DNA of 64,000 bases from Alnus glutinosa (taxonomy: Eukaryota; Streptophyta; Magnoliopsida; Fagales; Betulaceae): the NCBI RefSeq assembly GCF_958979055.1, contig NC_084892.1:23276001-23340000 (forward strand), written 5' to 3'. How positions within the stretch are numbered: position 1 is the first letter of the stretch; each line of letters opens with the position of its first letter. Positions 29,326 to 39,625 of the stretch are shown one piece after another. The notes beneath the pieces are model-generated. The model was not told the origin of the DNA, ran no database searches, and was given only the letters and a program-made list of their open reading frames with translations. The position numbers and the translations under genes were made by a program.

Positions 29326-31434
29326 AACCTAAATGAATTAATTATATTAAGGAAAGAACTACATCTTAGTGAGTTTGACATATCATCTACTGTACCCAAT
29401 ATCTTGGCAAACTTATCTTCTTTAACATCTCTATTTCTGGAAGAATGTGGTCTGCATGGTGAGTTTCTCACAATAATCTTCCATCTACCCAATCTTTCGT
29501 CTCTTGGTGTGGGAGGCAATCCATATCTCATTGGAAGTATGCCAGAATTTAACAGAAGCAGACCCCTTGAATCATTGCGACTTCGTCACACGAATTTCTC
29601 TGGTGAGCTACCGAATTCAATTGGTAACCTTGAGTCCTTAAAATATTTTGCTGTTGCTAATTGCAATTTCTCTGGGCCAATACCGTCTTCATTTGGTAAC
29701 CTTACCAAAGCAACCTTCCTAGATCTAGCAGATAATAGGTTGCAAGGTTCAATTCCACAGTCAATATCTAGGCTTGTGAATCTTGAAAATCTCAATCTAT
29801 TTTCTAATCACTTGAGTGGCATGGTGGAATTTGACTTGTTTTTGAAATTCAAAAATCTCAAGGGGCTCCAACTATCCGGCAACAATATTACATTGCTTAC
29901 AAAGCCAAGTACCAACGCAATTCTTCCAAAATTTGAAATTTTAGGGCTAGGTTCCTGTGACTTGAGCGATTTTCCAGACTTTCTAAGGAACCAAGATGAG
30001 TTGGAGGGTTTGGATCTTTCTGGAAACAAAATTCACGGCCAAATTCCAAAATGGATGTGGAATTTAAGTAAAGAAACTCTCTGGATTTTACAGCTGGATT
30101 TCAACTCTCTAACTGGTTTTGATCAACTTCCAGTTTTTCTCCCCTGGACTAATCTACGTGTTTTGATGCTTCGTTCTAACTTGCTTCGAGGGCTGCTCCC
30201 AATCCCACCACCTTCTATAATTTGGTATTCGGTCTCAAACAACAAACTGACCAGAGAAATCCCACAATTGATTTGCAATCTAAGTTCAATTGTTTTTCTT
30301 GACATGTCAAACAATTACTTGAATGGCTTGCTTCCGCAATGTTTAGGCAACTTGAGTGACTCTCTCTCAGTTCTAAATCTATGCGACAATAGATTCCATG
30401 GAACTCTTCCAGAAATATTCGCAGAAGGAAACAAATTGAAGATGATTGATTTTAGCCCAAATCAATTACAGGGGCGTCTGCCAAAATCATTGGCCAATTG
30501 TGCCATGCTTGAAGCTCTTAATTTGGGACATAATCAGATGAATGATACTTTCCCTTTTTGGTTGGGCATTCTTTCAGAATTGAAGGTTCTCATTTTGCGA
30601 TCTAATGGAATCTATGGTGCAATGGAAAATCTTAATAGCAATTGTGATTTCTCAAACATACATATTATTGATCTCTCAAATAATGACATTGCTGGTAAGT
30701 TGCCCTCTCAATACTTCCAAAATTGGAAAGCCATGCAAATCCATGATGTTAAGGGTTTAGTGTATATGGAAGCAAATAAAAGTATCAATTTACCAGGAAT
30801 CTGGTCGTATGTGAACTCCTTTGATTACTCAATGACATTTACTTACAAAGGAGCAGAAAGGGTATACGAAAAAATCCCAAATGTCTTTATAGCTATTGTT
30901 TTCTCTAATAATAGATTTGAAGGAGAAATTCCAGAAGTTGTGGGGTATCTAAAAGGACTTCAATTGCTCAACCTTTCCAATAAATTTCTCATAGGTCATA
31001 TCCCTTCTTTCTTGGTGAACTTAACAAATCTAGAAGTATTGGACTTTGCTCAAAACAAGTTGTCTGGTGTGATCCCTTTGCAACTTGTGCAACTCACGTT
31101 TCTCGCATTCTTTAACGTCTCCCATAATCATCTCACGGGACCTATACCACATGGGAATCAGTTTGAAACATTCCCAAACAGTTCGTTTGGTGGTAATTCT
31201 GAATTATGCGGAAGCCCTTTGTCAAAGAAATGTGGAAATTCAGAAGACTCACCGCCTCCACCTTCAACCTTTGAAAAGACTCAAAACTCATCATTTTTGT
31301 TTGAATTCAGTTGGAAAGTAGTTGCTATGGGATATGGTTGTGGAATCATATTTGGACTTCTTGTTGGGCAAATTGTGTTCACAAAGAAGCATGATTTGGT
31401 TATGAAGACTTTTGCAATCGGGCAGCCAACATGA
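29326..31434 (+). CDS. LRR receptor-like protein (Cf/EIX-type), 5'-truncated
   Basis: Cell-surface receptor-like protein of the class that senses pathogen molecules or peptides and signals through partner kinases. The open frame begins after a TAG at 29323-29325. LRR text (KELHLSEFDIS, then ANLSSLTSL) already runs from the first codons, so the signal peptide, N-terminal cap and several LRRs are missing. About 20 repeats of the plant LxxLxLxxNxLxGxIP type follow. They are interrupted near the C-terminal side by the usual island (around SMTFTYKGAERVYEKI), then come terminal LRRs, a short acidic/Pro linker, a single transmembrane helix (VVAMGYGCGIIFGLLVGQIVF) and a short tail without a kinase. 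No stop interrupts the 702 codons. The proposed TTG start at 29404 is only a frame convention; no good ATG initiator was found. Probably a gene fragment rather than a working receptor. Confidence 0.8.
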   Translation, partial: NLNELIILRKELHLSEFDISSTVPNILANLSSLTSLFLEECGLHGEFLTIIFHLPNLSSLGVGGNPYLIGSMPEFNRSRPLESLRLRHTNFSGELPNSIGNLESLKYFAVANCNFSGPIPSSFGNLTKATFLDLADNRLQGSIPQSISRLVNLENLNLFSNHLSGMVEFDLFLKFKNLKGLQLSGNNITLLTKPSTNAILPKFEILGLGSCDLSDFPDFLRNQDELEGLDLSGNKIHGQIPKWMWNLSKETLWILQLDFNSLTGFDQLPVFLPWTNLRVLMLRSNLLRGLLPIPPPSIIWYSVSNNKLTREIPQLICNLSSIVFLDMSNNYLNGLLPQCLGNLSDSLSVLNLCDNRFHGTLPEIFAEGNKLKMIDFSPNQLQGRLPKSLANCAMLEALNLGHNQMNDTFPFWLGILSELKVLILRSNGIYGAMENLNSNCDFSNIHIIDLSNNDIAGKLPSQYFQNWKAMQIHDVKGLVYMEANKSINLPGIWSYVNSFDYSMTFTYKGAERVYEKIPNVFIAIVFSNNRFEGEIPEVVGYLKGLQLLNLSNKFLIGHIPSFLVNLTNLEVLDFAQNKLSGVIPLQLVQLTFLAFFNVSHNHLTGPIPHGNQFETFPNSSFGGNSELCGSPLSKKCGNSEDSPPPPSTFEKTQNSSFLFEFSWKVVAMGYGCGIIFGLLVGQIVFTKKHDLVMKTFAIGQPT

Positions 31435-31647
31435 AGAAGGGTGAATCGGAGAAGATACAGAAATTAAATATATTTAGCTAAAATGTTTCCTAACCATTTA
31501 GCAGCAATAAATTGGCTTTCCTTTTTTTTCTTTAAGGTTTTAGAGGGGTAATGGGTAGCGTGATTGTACTGATTGGAAGGAATTGGTTGCCTCCACAAAT
31601 ATGAATGTAAAAAGTTTATGTAGTACATTTTTCTCTTTCTTCTTTTT

Positions 31648-31685
<38 letters not shown>

Positions 31686-31745
31686 TGGTCTAAGATAATG
31701 TCTGGCATAAAGATATTAAAGGCCAAAAGGTGCTATTTTTTTTAA
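31435..31745. other. 3' flank of the LRR gene fragment
   Basis: Likely 3' untranslated sequence followed by a long T run at about 31651-31684. No gene seen. Confidence 0.5.
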
Positions 31746-32834
31746 GTAAAAATACAATTTAGCCCCCTAAACTACCACCATTTCTTCGGATGGCCACCCA
31801 AACTACCAAGACATGCATTCTAACCCCCCAAACTACTAAAACCTTTGAAAAATGTTCATTTTGGCAAAATATCTCCATAATACCATTGCCACATGTTATT
31901 TTTCAATTAAAAAAAAAAAATTTAAACTTTAAATTTTTTTTTAAAAAAAAAAATTAAAAACTAAAAATAAAATAAAATTTCTTTATTATTTTTTTTATTT
32001 TTTAAAAAATATTGCGATCGATCGGTGGACGTACTGCTTCTTTCCAACATCGTCGTTGGGTGCGATGCACGCCTGCAACTCGGCGAACTCGTCCCCGCCT
32101 CTTTGAACGTGGACATGGCTAATTTCATATCCTTTTATGTCTATGACATTGGTCTTTCGAAGGTTATGAATGATTTCAATCTAAATTTGTTTTATTACAA
32201 ACGACGAGCAAGTCTATCATCGTTGTGGAAGACCTCGATCGGTTTCTGACAGAGAAATCAATGGTTGTGAGCATGTTCGTCGATGTTCATATCCATTTTC
32301 CTCTCTGTGATTTTTTTTTTTTTTTTTTTTTTATTTTTTTTTTTTTTTTATTTTTTACATTTAAAACGTTGGCCAATAACCTACCTGGGGCTTAATGATC
32401 ACAAGTTGTTCTTTCAGGTCAAGGATATTTTCCAAAGCAAGGCGAGCTTAAGCTCTGCCGAGATTAGCGAGTTGATGATTGTGAATCGAAACTCGTTGAG
32501 CCGGGCTATAAAATCGGTCATCACGACATTGCAAACGGATGGTAACCGGGGGAGTGTCGGGAAGATCGGGTCGCGGTTAGGAAATAACGCCACCCCAAAC
32601 ACCCATCTTTTTAAAAATAAAGATAATTAAAAAAAATAATAATTTAGTTTACTTATTTTTTAATTTTTTTGAATTGAAAAATGACAAGTGTCAAGGGTAT
32701 TATGGGGATATTCGTCAAAATAGGCATTTTTCAAAGGTTTTGGTAGTTTTGGTGGGCCAGAGTCCAAGCTTTAGTAGTTTGGGGGACTATCCGAAGAATA
32801 ACTGGTAGTTTGGATGGCTAAATTGTATTTTTCC
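31746..32834. mobile_element. Pack-MULE carrying AAA-ATPase gene fragments, copy 2
   Basis: The TIRs open AAAAATACAATTTAGCCCCC on the left and, inverted, GGGAAAAATACAATTTAGCC on the right, and run about 170 bp. The interior matches the copy at 24996-26562 without the Cassandra insertion, confirming the empty-site sequence there. Terminal text also matches the TIR at 54759. No clear 9-bp duplication was found. Confidence 0.75.
32010..32610 (+). pseudogene. Captured AAA-ATPase (At2g46620-like) fragment, copy 2
   Basis: Frames read RSVDVLLLSN and VYDIGLSKVMNDFNLNL, then, after a frame change, IIVVEDLDRFLTEKS (Walker B with intact EDLD), then FPLCDF and YLGLNDHK, AEISELMIVNRNSLSRAIK and GNRGSVGKIGSRLG. 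This is the order expected for a plant BCS1-like AAA-ATPase, but the segment between Walker B and FPLCDF is deleted. A T-rich run of about 40 bases is inserted near 32313-32355. It is not a functional gene. Confidence 0.7.
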
Positions 32835-32939
32835 CTATATAATATGAATGGCATTAGTAACCATATGTTACACTGCATATAGTTTATGTAAGTAATATAC
32901 TATATCATGTTATATAATATAATATATAACTATAATTAT

Positions 32940-33800
32940 ATATGTCAGGTTTTATGTTGGCAAATTTAGTATCAAAATTAGTTTGGTTGTAAGTCTAAGT
33001 GAGGTTATAAAGTTGGTTCTTGTGTTGAAGTCGAAATTGGGTTGAAAATTGAAGTTTAGAGATTGTCAGTCGAAGTCCAGTTGCAAGATGTTCGAATGCG
33101 ATCATTGTGCATCTCAAAGAAAAGAGTTCTAGAGAGGCTGTAACTAGCTGGTCAAACGAGGACTCCAGGAAGATTAAAGTTTGAGCTCCCGAGAGGTTCA
33201 ATCGCAAGGCAATCGATCAATTTTCAAACTTAATCGTTTTCTAAGCATTACAAAGAAGCCACCAAGAACCCCTATTGCTAGCTCGATTGAAGACAGTTCG
33301 AACAACAATGTTTCATAAAGAGCCATAGAGTTGTCTGGTTGCTACCTCAGTCGTATAATGATCGAACAAAGTGTTCATTGAAGTAGATTCGAGACACTCG
33401 GTCGAAGCCATGTCGCACAACAGTCGAACAACGCCCCTAAGAAAACTATGATACCCTAGCACTTGTTTGAATATGTCATTAACCCGTTCGAACGCCATGG
33501 CTTCAGACTGTAATATTCATAAACCGACTTTCACCTAAATTGTAGGTTTCCGTAGGCTTATAGAAACATCATCATGCACGATTTTCAGAGAAACTTGAGG
33601 CCTTTGTTTTGTGAACTAAGACAGAACTATAGCATTTTTATGCCTTCCATTGTTCATCTCTCTTAAAGTTTTATCAAACCACAAAAATTCCTTCAAACCT
33701 TCACCCACCGGAGTTTGAGGATTACAAGAAGTGACTCGATAGAAAAATTGGCCAAAGATTCTTAGGCTACTGTGGTAGGAGACAAGCTGGTTATTTTTCG
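32940..33800. repeat. Possible LTR-retrotransposon relic
   Basis: Moderately GC-richer sequence full of GTTCGAA, CAGTCGAA and GGTCGAA words, a style seen in LTRs of some plant Copia elements. No polyprotein, primer site or matching second LTR was found, so the identification is tentative and the ends are approximate. Confidence 0.3.
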
Positions 33801-33907
33801 GGGTACATATGGTTTAGTTACAAAGGTTTTGTAATTTAAACTGCGTGTAATTTGATTTTCTATAGTGGATGAGTTCTTCAATGGGTTTTTTTACATTTTT
33901 TATGGGG

Positions 33908-34625
33908 TATGGAGGTGGTTCCAATCGACGGTGGAGGACAAACGCGGGACTTGTGATTTGATGGAAGTGATGGTGGTGATGTGAGTTGTGAGTTGATGGT
34001 TTCCAAATAAAAGAGGGAAGTTTGAACTGCGAATTGTCATACAATTGTTTAATCATTTTTTAGGGTTTTGTTTTAAGTTTTTTTGTTCCAATAAAAATAA
34101 GAAGGGATTGTGATATAAAGGTGGAATGAAAATTAAATTTTTTTTATGAGAGGAAAGGATAAAAAAAAAGAAAAAAAAAAAGGAGGATAAATGTATGATA
34201 AATCTCTGAGTAAACGAGCAATTTGAAATTACTCATTCACTTTTTAAAAATCAATAAGTTTTTCGCGAATTTGAAAGAAGTCCCTCCGTGAGTTTTCCGT
34301 CTAATCTTTTGACATCAGTAAGTGTCACATCACTTTAAAATAATATTTTTTTATTGTATTATCAATTAAAATCTAAGAAAAAAATCTTTTTAAAAAAATA
34401 AAAGTACCCAATACCATCCCCGGTGGGGTACTCCCTTGGGAGAATGGATGTTGAATTTTTTTTGAATGAATTTAGTAATAATTTTGAATGGATGTTTAAT
34501 TTTTTTTTTTCTTCCAAGTGAAAACAAATAAAAAAAAATGTTTGCCAAACAATGCCAAACGTTTCATCATTTTACCACCTGAAATAAATTTTTAAAAAAA
34601 AAGAGTCAGAAAAATTGTAATATCC
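33908..34625. repeat. Dispersed repeat, copy 2 (first copy at 20497-21273)
   Basis: Aligns with 20497-21273 in the same direction, with point differences and short indels. Here the minus strand has an 80-codon frame containing FKLPSFIWKPSTH and PAFVLHRR, both also readable in copy 1. It could be captured coding DNA inside an unclassified element. Confidence 0.6.
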
Positions 34626-34763
34626 CAAGTAACAATTTTTATTATATATATATATATAAGTCATAACTATAGACTATAGTATATGTGAGCAACTACTACT
34701 AGTATATTATATATAAATATAATATAAATATATAATATGCTTGTATATCATATCATGCACTAT

Positions 34764-35353
34764 GAGAGCCCCTTTTGTCCGGTCATGGTAGAAAACATGG
34801 GTTTTTTGCCCACCAATAACCAGTCGACAAGTCAGCTAAAAACAATAAAAACCAAAAAACTGAAATGCTACTGATGTACTGAATCCCTCTTACATCTTCC
34901 CATTTTTCCCTTCTCTTCGTTCTTTCTTCTTCTGTTCTTTTTCTTTCCTTTCAACGGGACACAGTGAGGCAGAAGGAGAGAGTGGGTTCGAGAGGGGGAG
35001 ATAAGGAGAGTGAGATCAGGGGAGAGAGTGAAACAGAGAGAGAGATGCTTTCACAGAGAGAAAGAGAGATGGAGAGAGAGAGAGAGACGAACAAAGAGAG
35101 GATCCGATCGACGGTGGGCCAGCGTCGGAGGAGCAGGAAGCGACCTCCAGTTATGGGTCGTCAACCGGTGGCCGGAGGTGCGATTTTCGGTGGCCAGAGT
35201 CGACTTCCGGCGAGGTAGGGACAGTCCGGGAGGTTTTGCTCGTGTGTGTTCTGCATAATTTCATTTGGTGTAATATGCTGATGTGTCTGTTTTCTATTGG
35301 AGGGCATAAAGGGTTTGGTTTCTGCCAAGTTCGAACTGAAGTTATTCCCTATC
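34764..35353. mobile_element. TIR element B
   Basis: The left end GAGAGCCCCTTTTGTCC and subterminal TTTTTTGCCCACCAATAACC pair with the inverted right end, about 35270-35353. The end matches the right end of element A at 23562. It carries a GA-rich and GC-rich centre (34960-35230) with overlapping frames but no recognised domain. Confidence 0.5.
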
Positions 35354-35508
35354 ACTATTGTCTATAGGTAACAATATGTTATTATATATAACTAAATAGT
35401 AGAGATTATAGCATAAGTAAGTCTAGTATACTACATATAATTAACTAACTATAATATATACTATACTTAATCATGTCATATATCATGTATATAAGTTTAA
35501 GTTCTATA

Positions 35509-35885
35509 AGGACCTGGCATAAAACAAGCCTTTTCTGCCTTCAATAACAGCTTGCCACATCAAATCGGAATACCAAATTACTTTAACTTGAAAACAGTCA
35601 ATTATATTACACCAAACCCATCAACCAAAAATATGAACAAACGATTTGCTTGATCAATGTAGTTGTTGTTGATGATGACTCAACCCCTTGAGCCCTCTCC
35701 TACTTCATCAATGAATTGCCCCTTCATAACAACACTAACCCCCAAACTCGCACCACCAAAAACCTGTAAACCACCATCAATCCACCCCTTAAACTCGCAT
35801 CACCACTCATTAGAGCCATAGTAGGGCCTTTGATTTATACCAGTGAAGGTGCCTTAAAGGCCTTTGAGATTTGAGCTATTTAGCT

Positions 35886-35917
<32 letters not shown>

Positions 35918-36026
35918 ATGGGTTTGGTGTGATTGGGTGTTGTTAGCTTAAAGTGTTTTGGTGTTTTAATATGATGCGTCAAGTTGTTATTGGAGGGCAC
36001 AAATAACATAGTTTATGACAGGTCTC
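35509..36026. mobile_element. TIR element C
   Basis: The left arm AGGACCTGGCATAAAAC and CTTCAATAACAGCTTG pairs with the inverted right arm GAGACCTGTCATAAAC and CTCCAATAACAACTTG, giving imperfect TIRs of about 55 bp. It contains a (GA)n tract at about 35889-35916. Related to elements A and B by terminal sequence. Confidence 0.5.
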
Positions 36027-36570
36027 TATAACTATATAGTTATATACTAATTACTAAATATGTTAGTTAACCATGTCATATTATATACTATATGTTAATA
36101 TATATACTAACTATTCAATATGTTATTGACTAACTAGTTAATAGTATAGTTAATATACACTAACTCACTAACATATTAATTATTAGCATATAGTTATATA
36201 GTTAAATATGTTATAACTAGTTAAAAATATATTAATTATTTAGTTAACACTTAACAATAGTTAGCATATATTAACTATCTAGCTAATACTTATTTTATTT
36301 TTCGTCTCTAATCATGAATAACTAATCTATTTTTCTAGTTTTAATTTTAAATTTGGTTGTGTTGACTTGTACGTCTTGAGCCCGGCCACTAGCAAAGCAA
36401 ACTCTTGACAACCTCTGCGAGTCACACCCGGCTGAGGAATATCCAAACCCACGCTCAAGTAGCAGCAAAGGCTTTATCTGGTTCAGCCGTTTAAGCCTAA
36501 AAGCATCTCTCTCCCAACCAATCTCATAAACTCTACTTTTTGGATTCTTGCATTTGTTCTAATTTTTACC
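36027..36570. other. TA-rich tract and intergenic DNA
   Basis: The first 270 bp consist of TAACTATATAG- and TTAATATA-like words resembling 23640-23900. The rest is ordinary AT-rich DNA with a short GC-richer patch at 36370-36500. No gene seen. Confidence 0.5.
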
Positions 36571-36840
36571 AAGAAAAAAAAAAAAAATCATATTTAACTT
36601 ATAAGTTTTCATTTGATTTAAATTTTGTTCTTGAGTTTTTAATTTTATAAATAAGATCTTTAAGTTTTACTCAAGTTTTAAAATATTGGTTCTTTTATCA
36701 CTTTACTATCAAAGTAAACGATTTTCTATTTGTCACATGTATCTCATTTGAAACATAGGAGCCGGGTCTATTTCAGCATCAAAATTAATAGATTTTCATC
36801 TAAAGCTATAAATCTAGAAGATTAAGATGACAAAGAAGAT

Positions 36841-36878
<38 letters not shown>

Positions 36879-37093
36879 ATTTTCCATCGATATTAGGAAT
36901 TGATATGAATGCTAGCTTGTCAATTGAAATACACGTGGCATATGACAAACTATTCATTTTGACAAAAAAAAAAATGATAGAGGTACCTATTTAAAATATG
37001 GGAAAAACCTAATGATCAAATTCTTGAAATTTTAAACTAAATGAGTAAATTCAAATCAAATAAAAACCTAAGGGCTAAATATGATTTTTTTCC
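36571..37093. mobile_element. MULE-like MITE
   Basis: The left end, A-run then TCATATTTAAC, mirrors the right end, inverted as GGAAAAAAATCATATTTAGCC. Both continue with TTTTCATTTGATTT-type text. The end sequence resembles the GGAAAAAATACAATTTAGCC ends of the Pack-MULEs. It contains a long T run near 36847-36876. Non-coding. Confidence 0.5.
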
Positions 37094-37196
37094 TCTATAT
37101 ACATATATCATGCAACTTTTAGTGCGCCCCGACAGTAACCTTTGTGAAAGCGTTTTCAACAATTAAACACATAAAACCAACATTTTGAATTTTGAA

Positions 37197-37229
<33 letters not shown>

Positions 37230-39114
37230 AATCCAAACGGTCCTATAACTCTTGGCACAACTCTTATACAACTTCAACAGTTTTTTTTCAAACTAACAAT
37301 TGGATTTGTTTTCCCACATGTGGATTCTAAATATCTAATGGTTGATCTTAAAAAAAGTTGTTAAAGTTATACGAAAATTATAAACGTATCATATCTCATG
37401 TTATAAAGATATGTTATAAAGACCTTTACAAAACAACAAATTCAAGAGTTTGTATTGGTCATAACTCGTAAGGTATATATGATCGTTATGATAATTAAAC
37501 TTCCCATAGGTAGCGCCGTAGCGATCGAATTCTTTTTTATTAACTTCCTGATATTCATCGTCCTTTCTTAATTAACTCCTACTTGCTCGAATATATATAT
37601 ATATATATAATGAAATTTATCGAATAGGAATTAAGATCCCCTCAAATTCTTTGAGAATTAAGATCCATCGAATAGTACTGTGGTAATTAAAAACAATTTA
37701 ATACACCTTAAAACTCTAAGAACACGTCATTTAATTTGGCGGCGCCAAACCTAGCTAGTTCAGTAAATGCCTTAAATTATCAAAAAAAGAAGTTAATACT
37801 AGCTTTTAATTGTTTCACTAGTACTATTCAGTGTTTAGTGCTTTTTGGAGTCTTAAAATTGTTAATAAACTGATGTTGTAACGTTTATCATCATGTAAGT
37901 AATTATATATATATATATATATATTCACATGGCAGTTGATATTGCAATTATTATGTTTGATTATTCATCCAGTAGTAAAATATATATTAGGAGTAATTTT
38001 ATATGTACATTAAGTATTTATTAAGTATATTATTTCTTTTAATTTACTATTATAATTACTAATATATTAGAGTATATTACGAGTTCAAGAATCCAAACTA
38101 TAGTCGAAGACTATCATAATTGAAGATTGTGACTTAATTACAGTTTAAGACTATCACTTAGTCACTAAAGTTGAAATCTATCACTTAGTCAAACTTGAAG
38201 ATTATGACTTTGTTGTAGTTGAAGACTATTTGCATTATCTAATTCTCTTATATATAAATAAGACGTTACTCAAAAAAAATGAGAGCAAAATGAAACTTTT
38301 TGGACTTTATCATGTACGCATAAGTTATAAACGAACCATATAATTCTTTATAATCGAACCATATAATTCTTTATATCTATTTATTTATATTCTGCATTAT
38401 AATATTATATTTCAATATATACGGTCACTCAGACACAAATTTTCACAAAATATCATGCGTGTGTAGTAAAGATTAAAAATACAAAAATGTTAGTGTCATG
38501 GTAGTATCCCTCATGTTAGTCACGATCTGTCAAATGTCAATCGAGATTTCCAATTTAGAGGGTGGTGAAGGGTTAAGTGCTTTATTTATATGTGTAGCCA
38601 TTTATTGCGAGTTTGTCATTAGATTTTTATTTTTATTTTTATTTTTAAGAAAAAGGCAATCTCATCACTCACCCCCATTGCACTCCATACTAATCATTGC
38701 TCGAAATATTGTATTTTCACATCGGCCTATTTGTCAATATTTGAGTTTGTCATCAAATTTAAAAAGAAAATTAATTAGGCAATTAATCCCCATCGTTGTA
38801 ATCAATCTTATTTACCCCCCATTCCATGCTGATCATTCCTCCAATTCCATTTGTCACCTTACGTAGCTTTTTTCTTTTTGAATAGTTTGTATTATTTTCT
38901 TTTTCTTTTTCTAATTACTTTTAGTTTATCTTGTTTTAATCTCTCTCTCTCTCTCTCTCTCTCCTGTTGGATGAATTGCTTTATCTAATTCTTGCCTAAC
39001 ACCGCAAACACGCGAAGACACAGTCATTGCTAATTATGCGGAATCATTATAAATACGACGCAGTTTAACATGATAAAATCCCACTACTTCTCTCTCTCTC
39101 TCTGTGTCTCTCTG
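37094..39114. other. AT-rich intergenic DNA upstream of the small-protein gene
   Basis: No gene seen. At 38100-38230 there are about four degenerate repeats of a phrase like GTTGAAGACTATCACTTAGTC. (TA)n runs lie at about 37590 and 37905-37921. A (CT)n tract at 38940-38963 and another at 39089-39111 precede the promoter of the gene at 39194. Confidence 0.5.
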
Positions 39115-39122
39115 TATATATA
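39115..39122 (+). promoter_or_regulatory. TATA box of the small-protein gene
   Basis: TATATATA lies about 75 bp before the ATG at 39194, directly after a pyrimidine-rich (CT)n tract. This spacing allows a leader of roughly 45 nt. It is the clearest core promoter in the window. Confidence 0.55.
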
Positions 39123-39193
39123 CCTTTTCTTGTATTCTAAGCCTTGTCCTCATTTATAGCGTTAGAGAACTCTGATTCACCCAGAAGCAGAAA

Positions 39194-39625
39194 ATGAGTT
39201 CAGTCTGCATATCAAACTGTGTGAATGACGCGCGTGACCCGCGCGTTCCCGTCAGGGCGACGTACGTGAACCTCTACAAATGGCCGGAGTCGGACGCCGA
39301 GTTCGTGAGGTCATTCAGCTCAAGCGATCGCCGGGGACTGCAGGGGCACCCGAGGGTGGTGGACAGCATCTCATGCAGGCAGATGTACTTGAGAAGCTAC
39401 AAGTTTTCGAGGAAAGAGAGCGTGCCGGAGAAGACCCAGAAATGTTTCGGGAGGGTCAAAGAGATAATGGCCGCTTCAGGAAGGAAGAGAAATCCTCGTG
39501 GGCTTCGAAGGAAGTGTTTGGCTTTGAGCAAAGTAAAGGAGTTGTCGTGCGCCGCCTTGCTTAGGATCTTCCACCGGTTTTTGTCTTGCGCTGCTAGTGT
39601 AGACGTTGTGGACGAGAAAGATTGA
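39194..39625 (+). CDS. Small basic plant protein of unknown function (143 aa)
   Basis: Single-exon frame starting in the good context AAAATGAG and ending at TGA 39623-39625. The N-terminal part (CISNCVNDA, then ARVPVRATYVNLYKWPESDAEFVRS-like text) resembles a small family of uncharacterised eudicot proteins; that is recollection of a family pattern, not a database result. The protein is Arg/Lys-rich with several cysteines (positions 5, 9, 61 and 83, plus a C-terminal cluster). It has no signal peptide or membrane helix. The composition is GC-richer than the flanks and there is a TATA box upstream, so it is very likely a real gene. A frame on the same strand (39280-39564) is only a shadow. Function is not known. 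Confidence 0.8.
   Translation: MSSVCISNCVNDARDPRVPVRATYVNLYKWPESDAEFVRSFSSSDRRGLQGHPRVVDSISCRQMYLRSYKFSRKESVPEKTQKCFGRVKEIMAASGRKRNPRGLRRKCLALSKVKELSCAALLRIFHRFLSCAASVDVVDEKD

Noticed and set aside
29404..29406. TTG at 29404 as the true start of the receptor-like protein
   Set aside because: LRR-coding sequence continues in frame upstream to 29326, so this is a mid-repeat codon and the real 5' end is missing.
31746..32834. A functional AAA-ATPase gene
   Set aside because: It is enclosed by MULE-type inverted repeats, lacks part of the ATPase domain, changes frame and has a duplicate with the same deletion.
34964..35258. Arg/Glu-rich frames at about 35 kb
   Set aside because: They translate a GA-rich low-complexity tract inside TIR element B.
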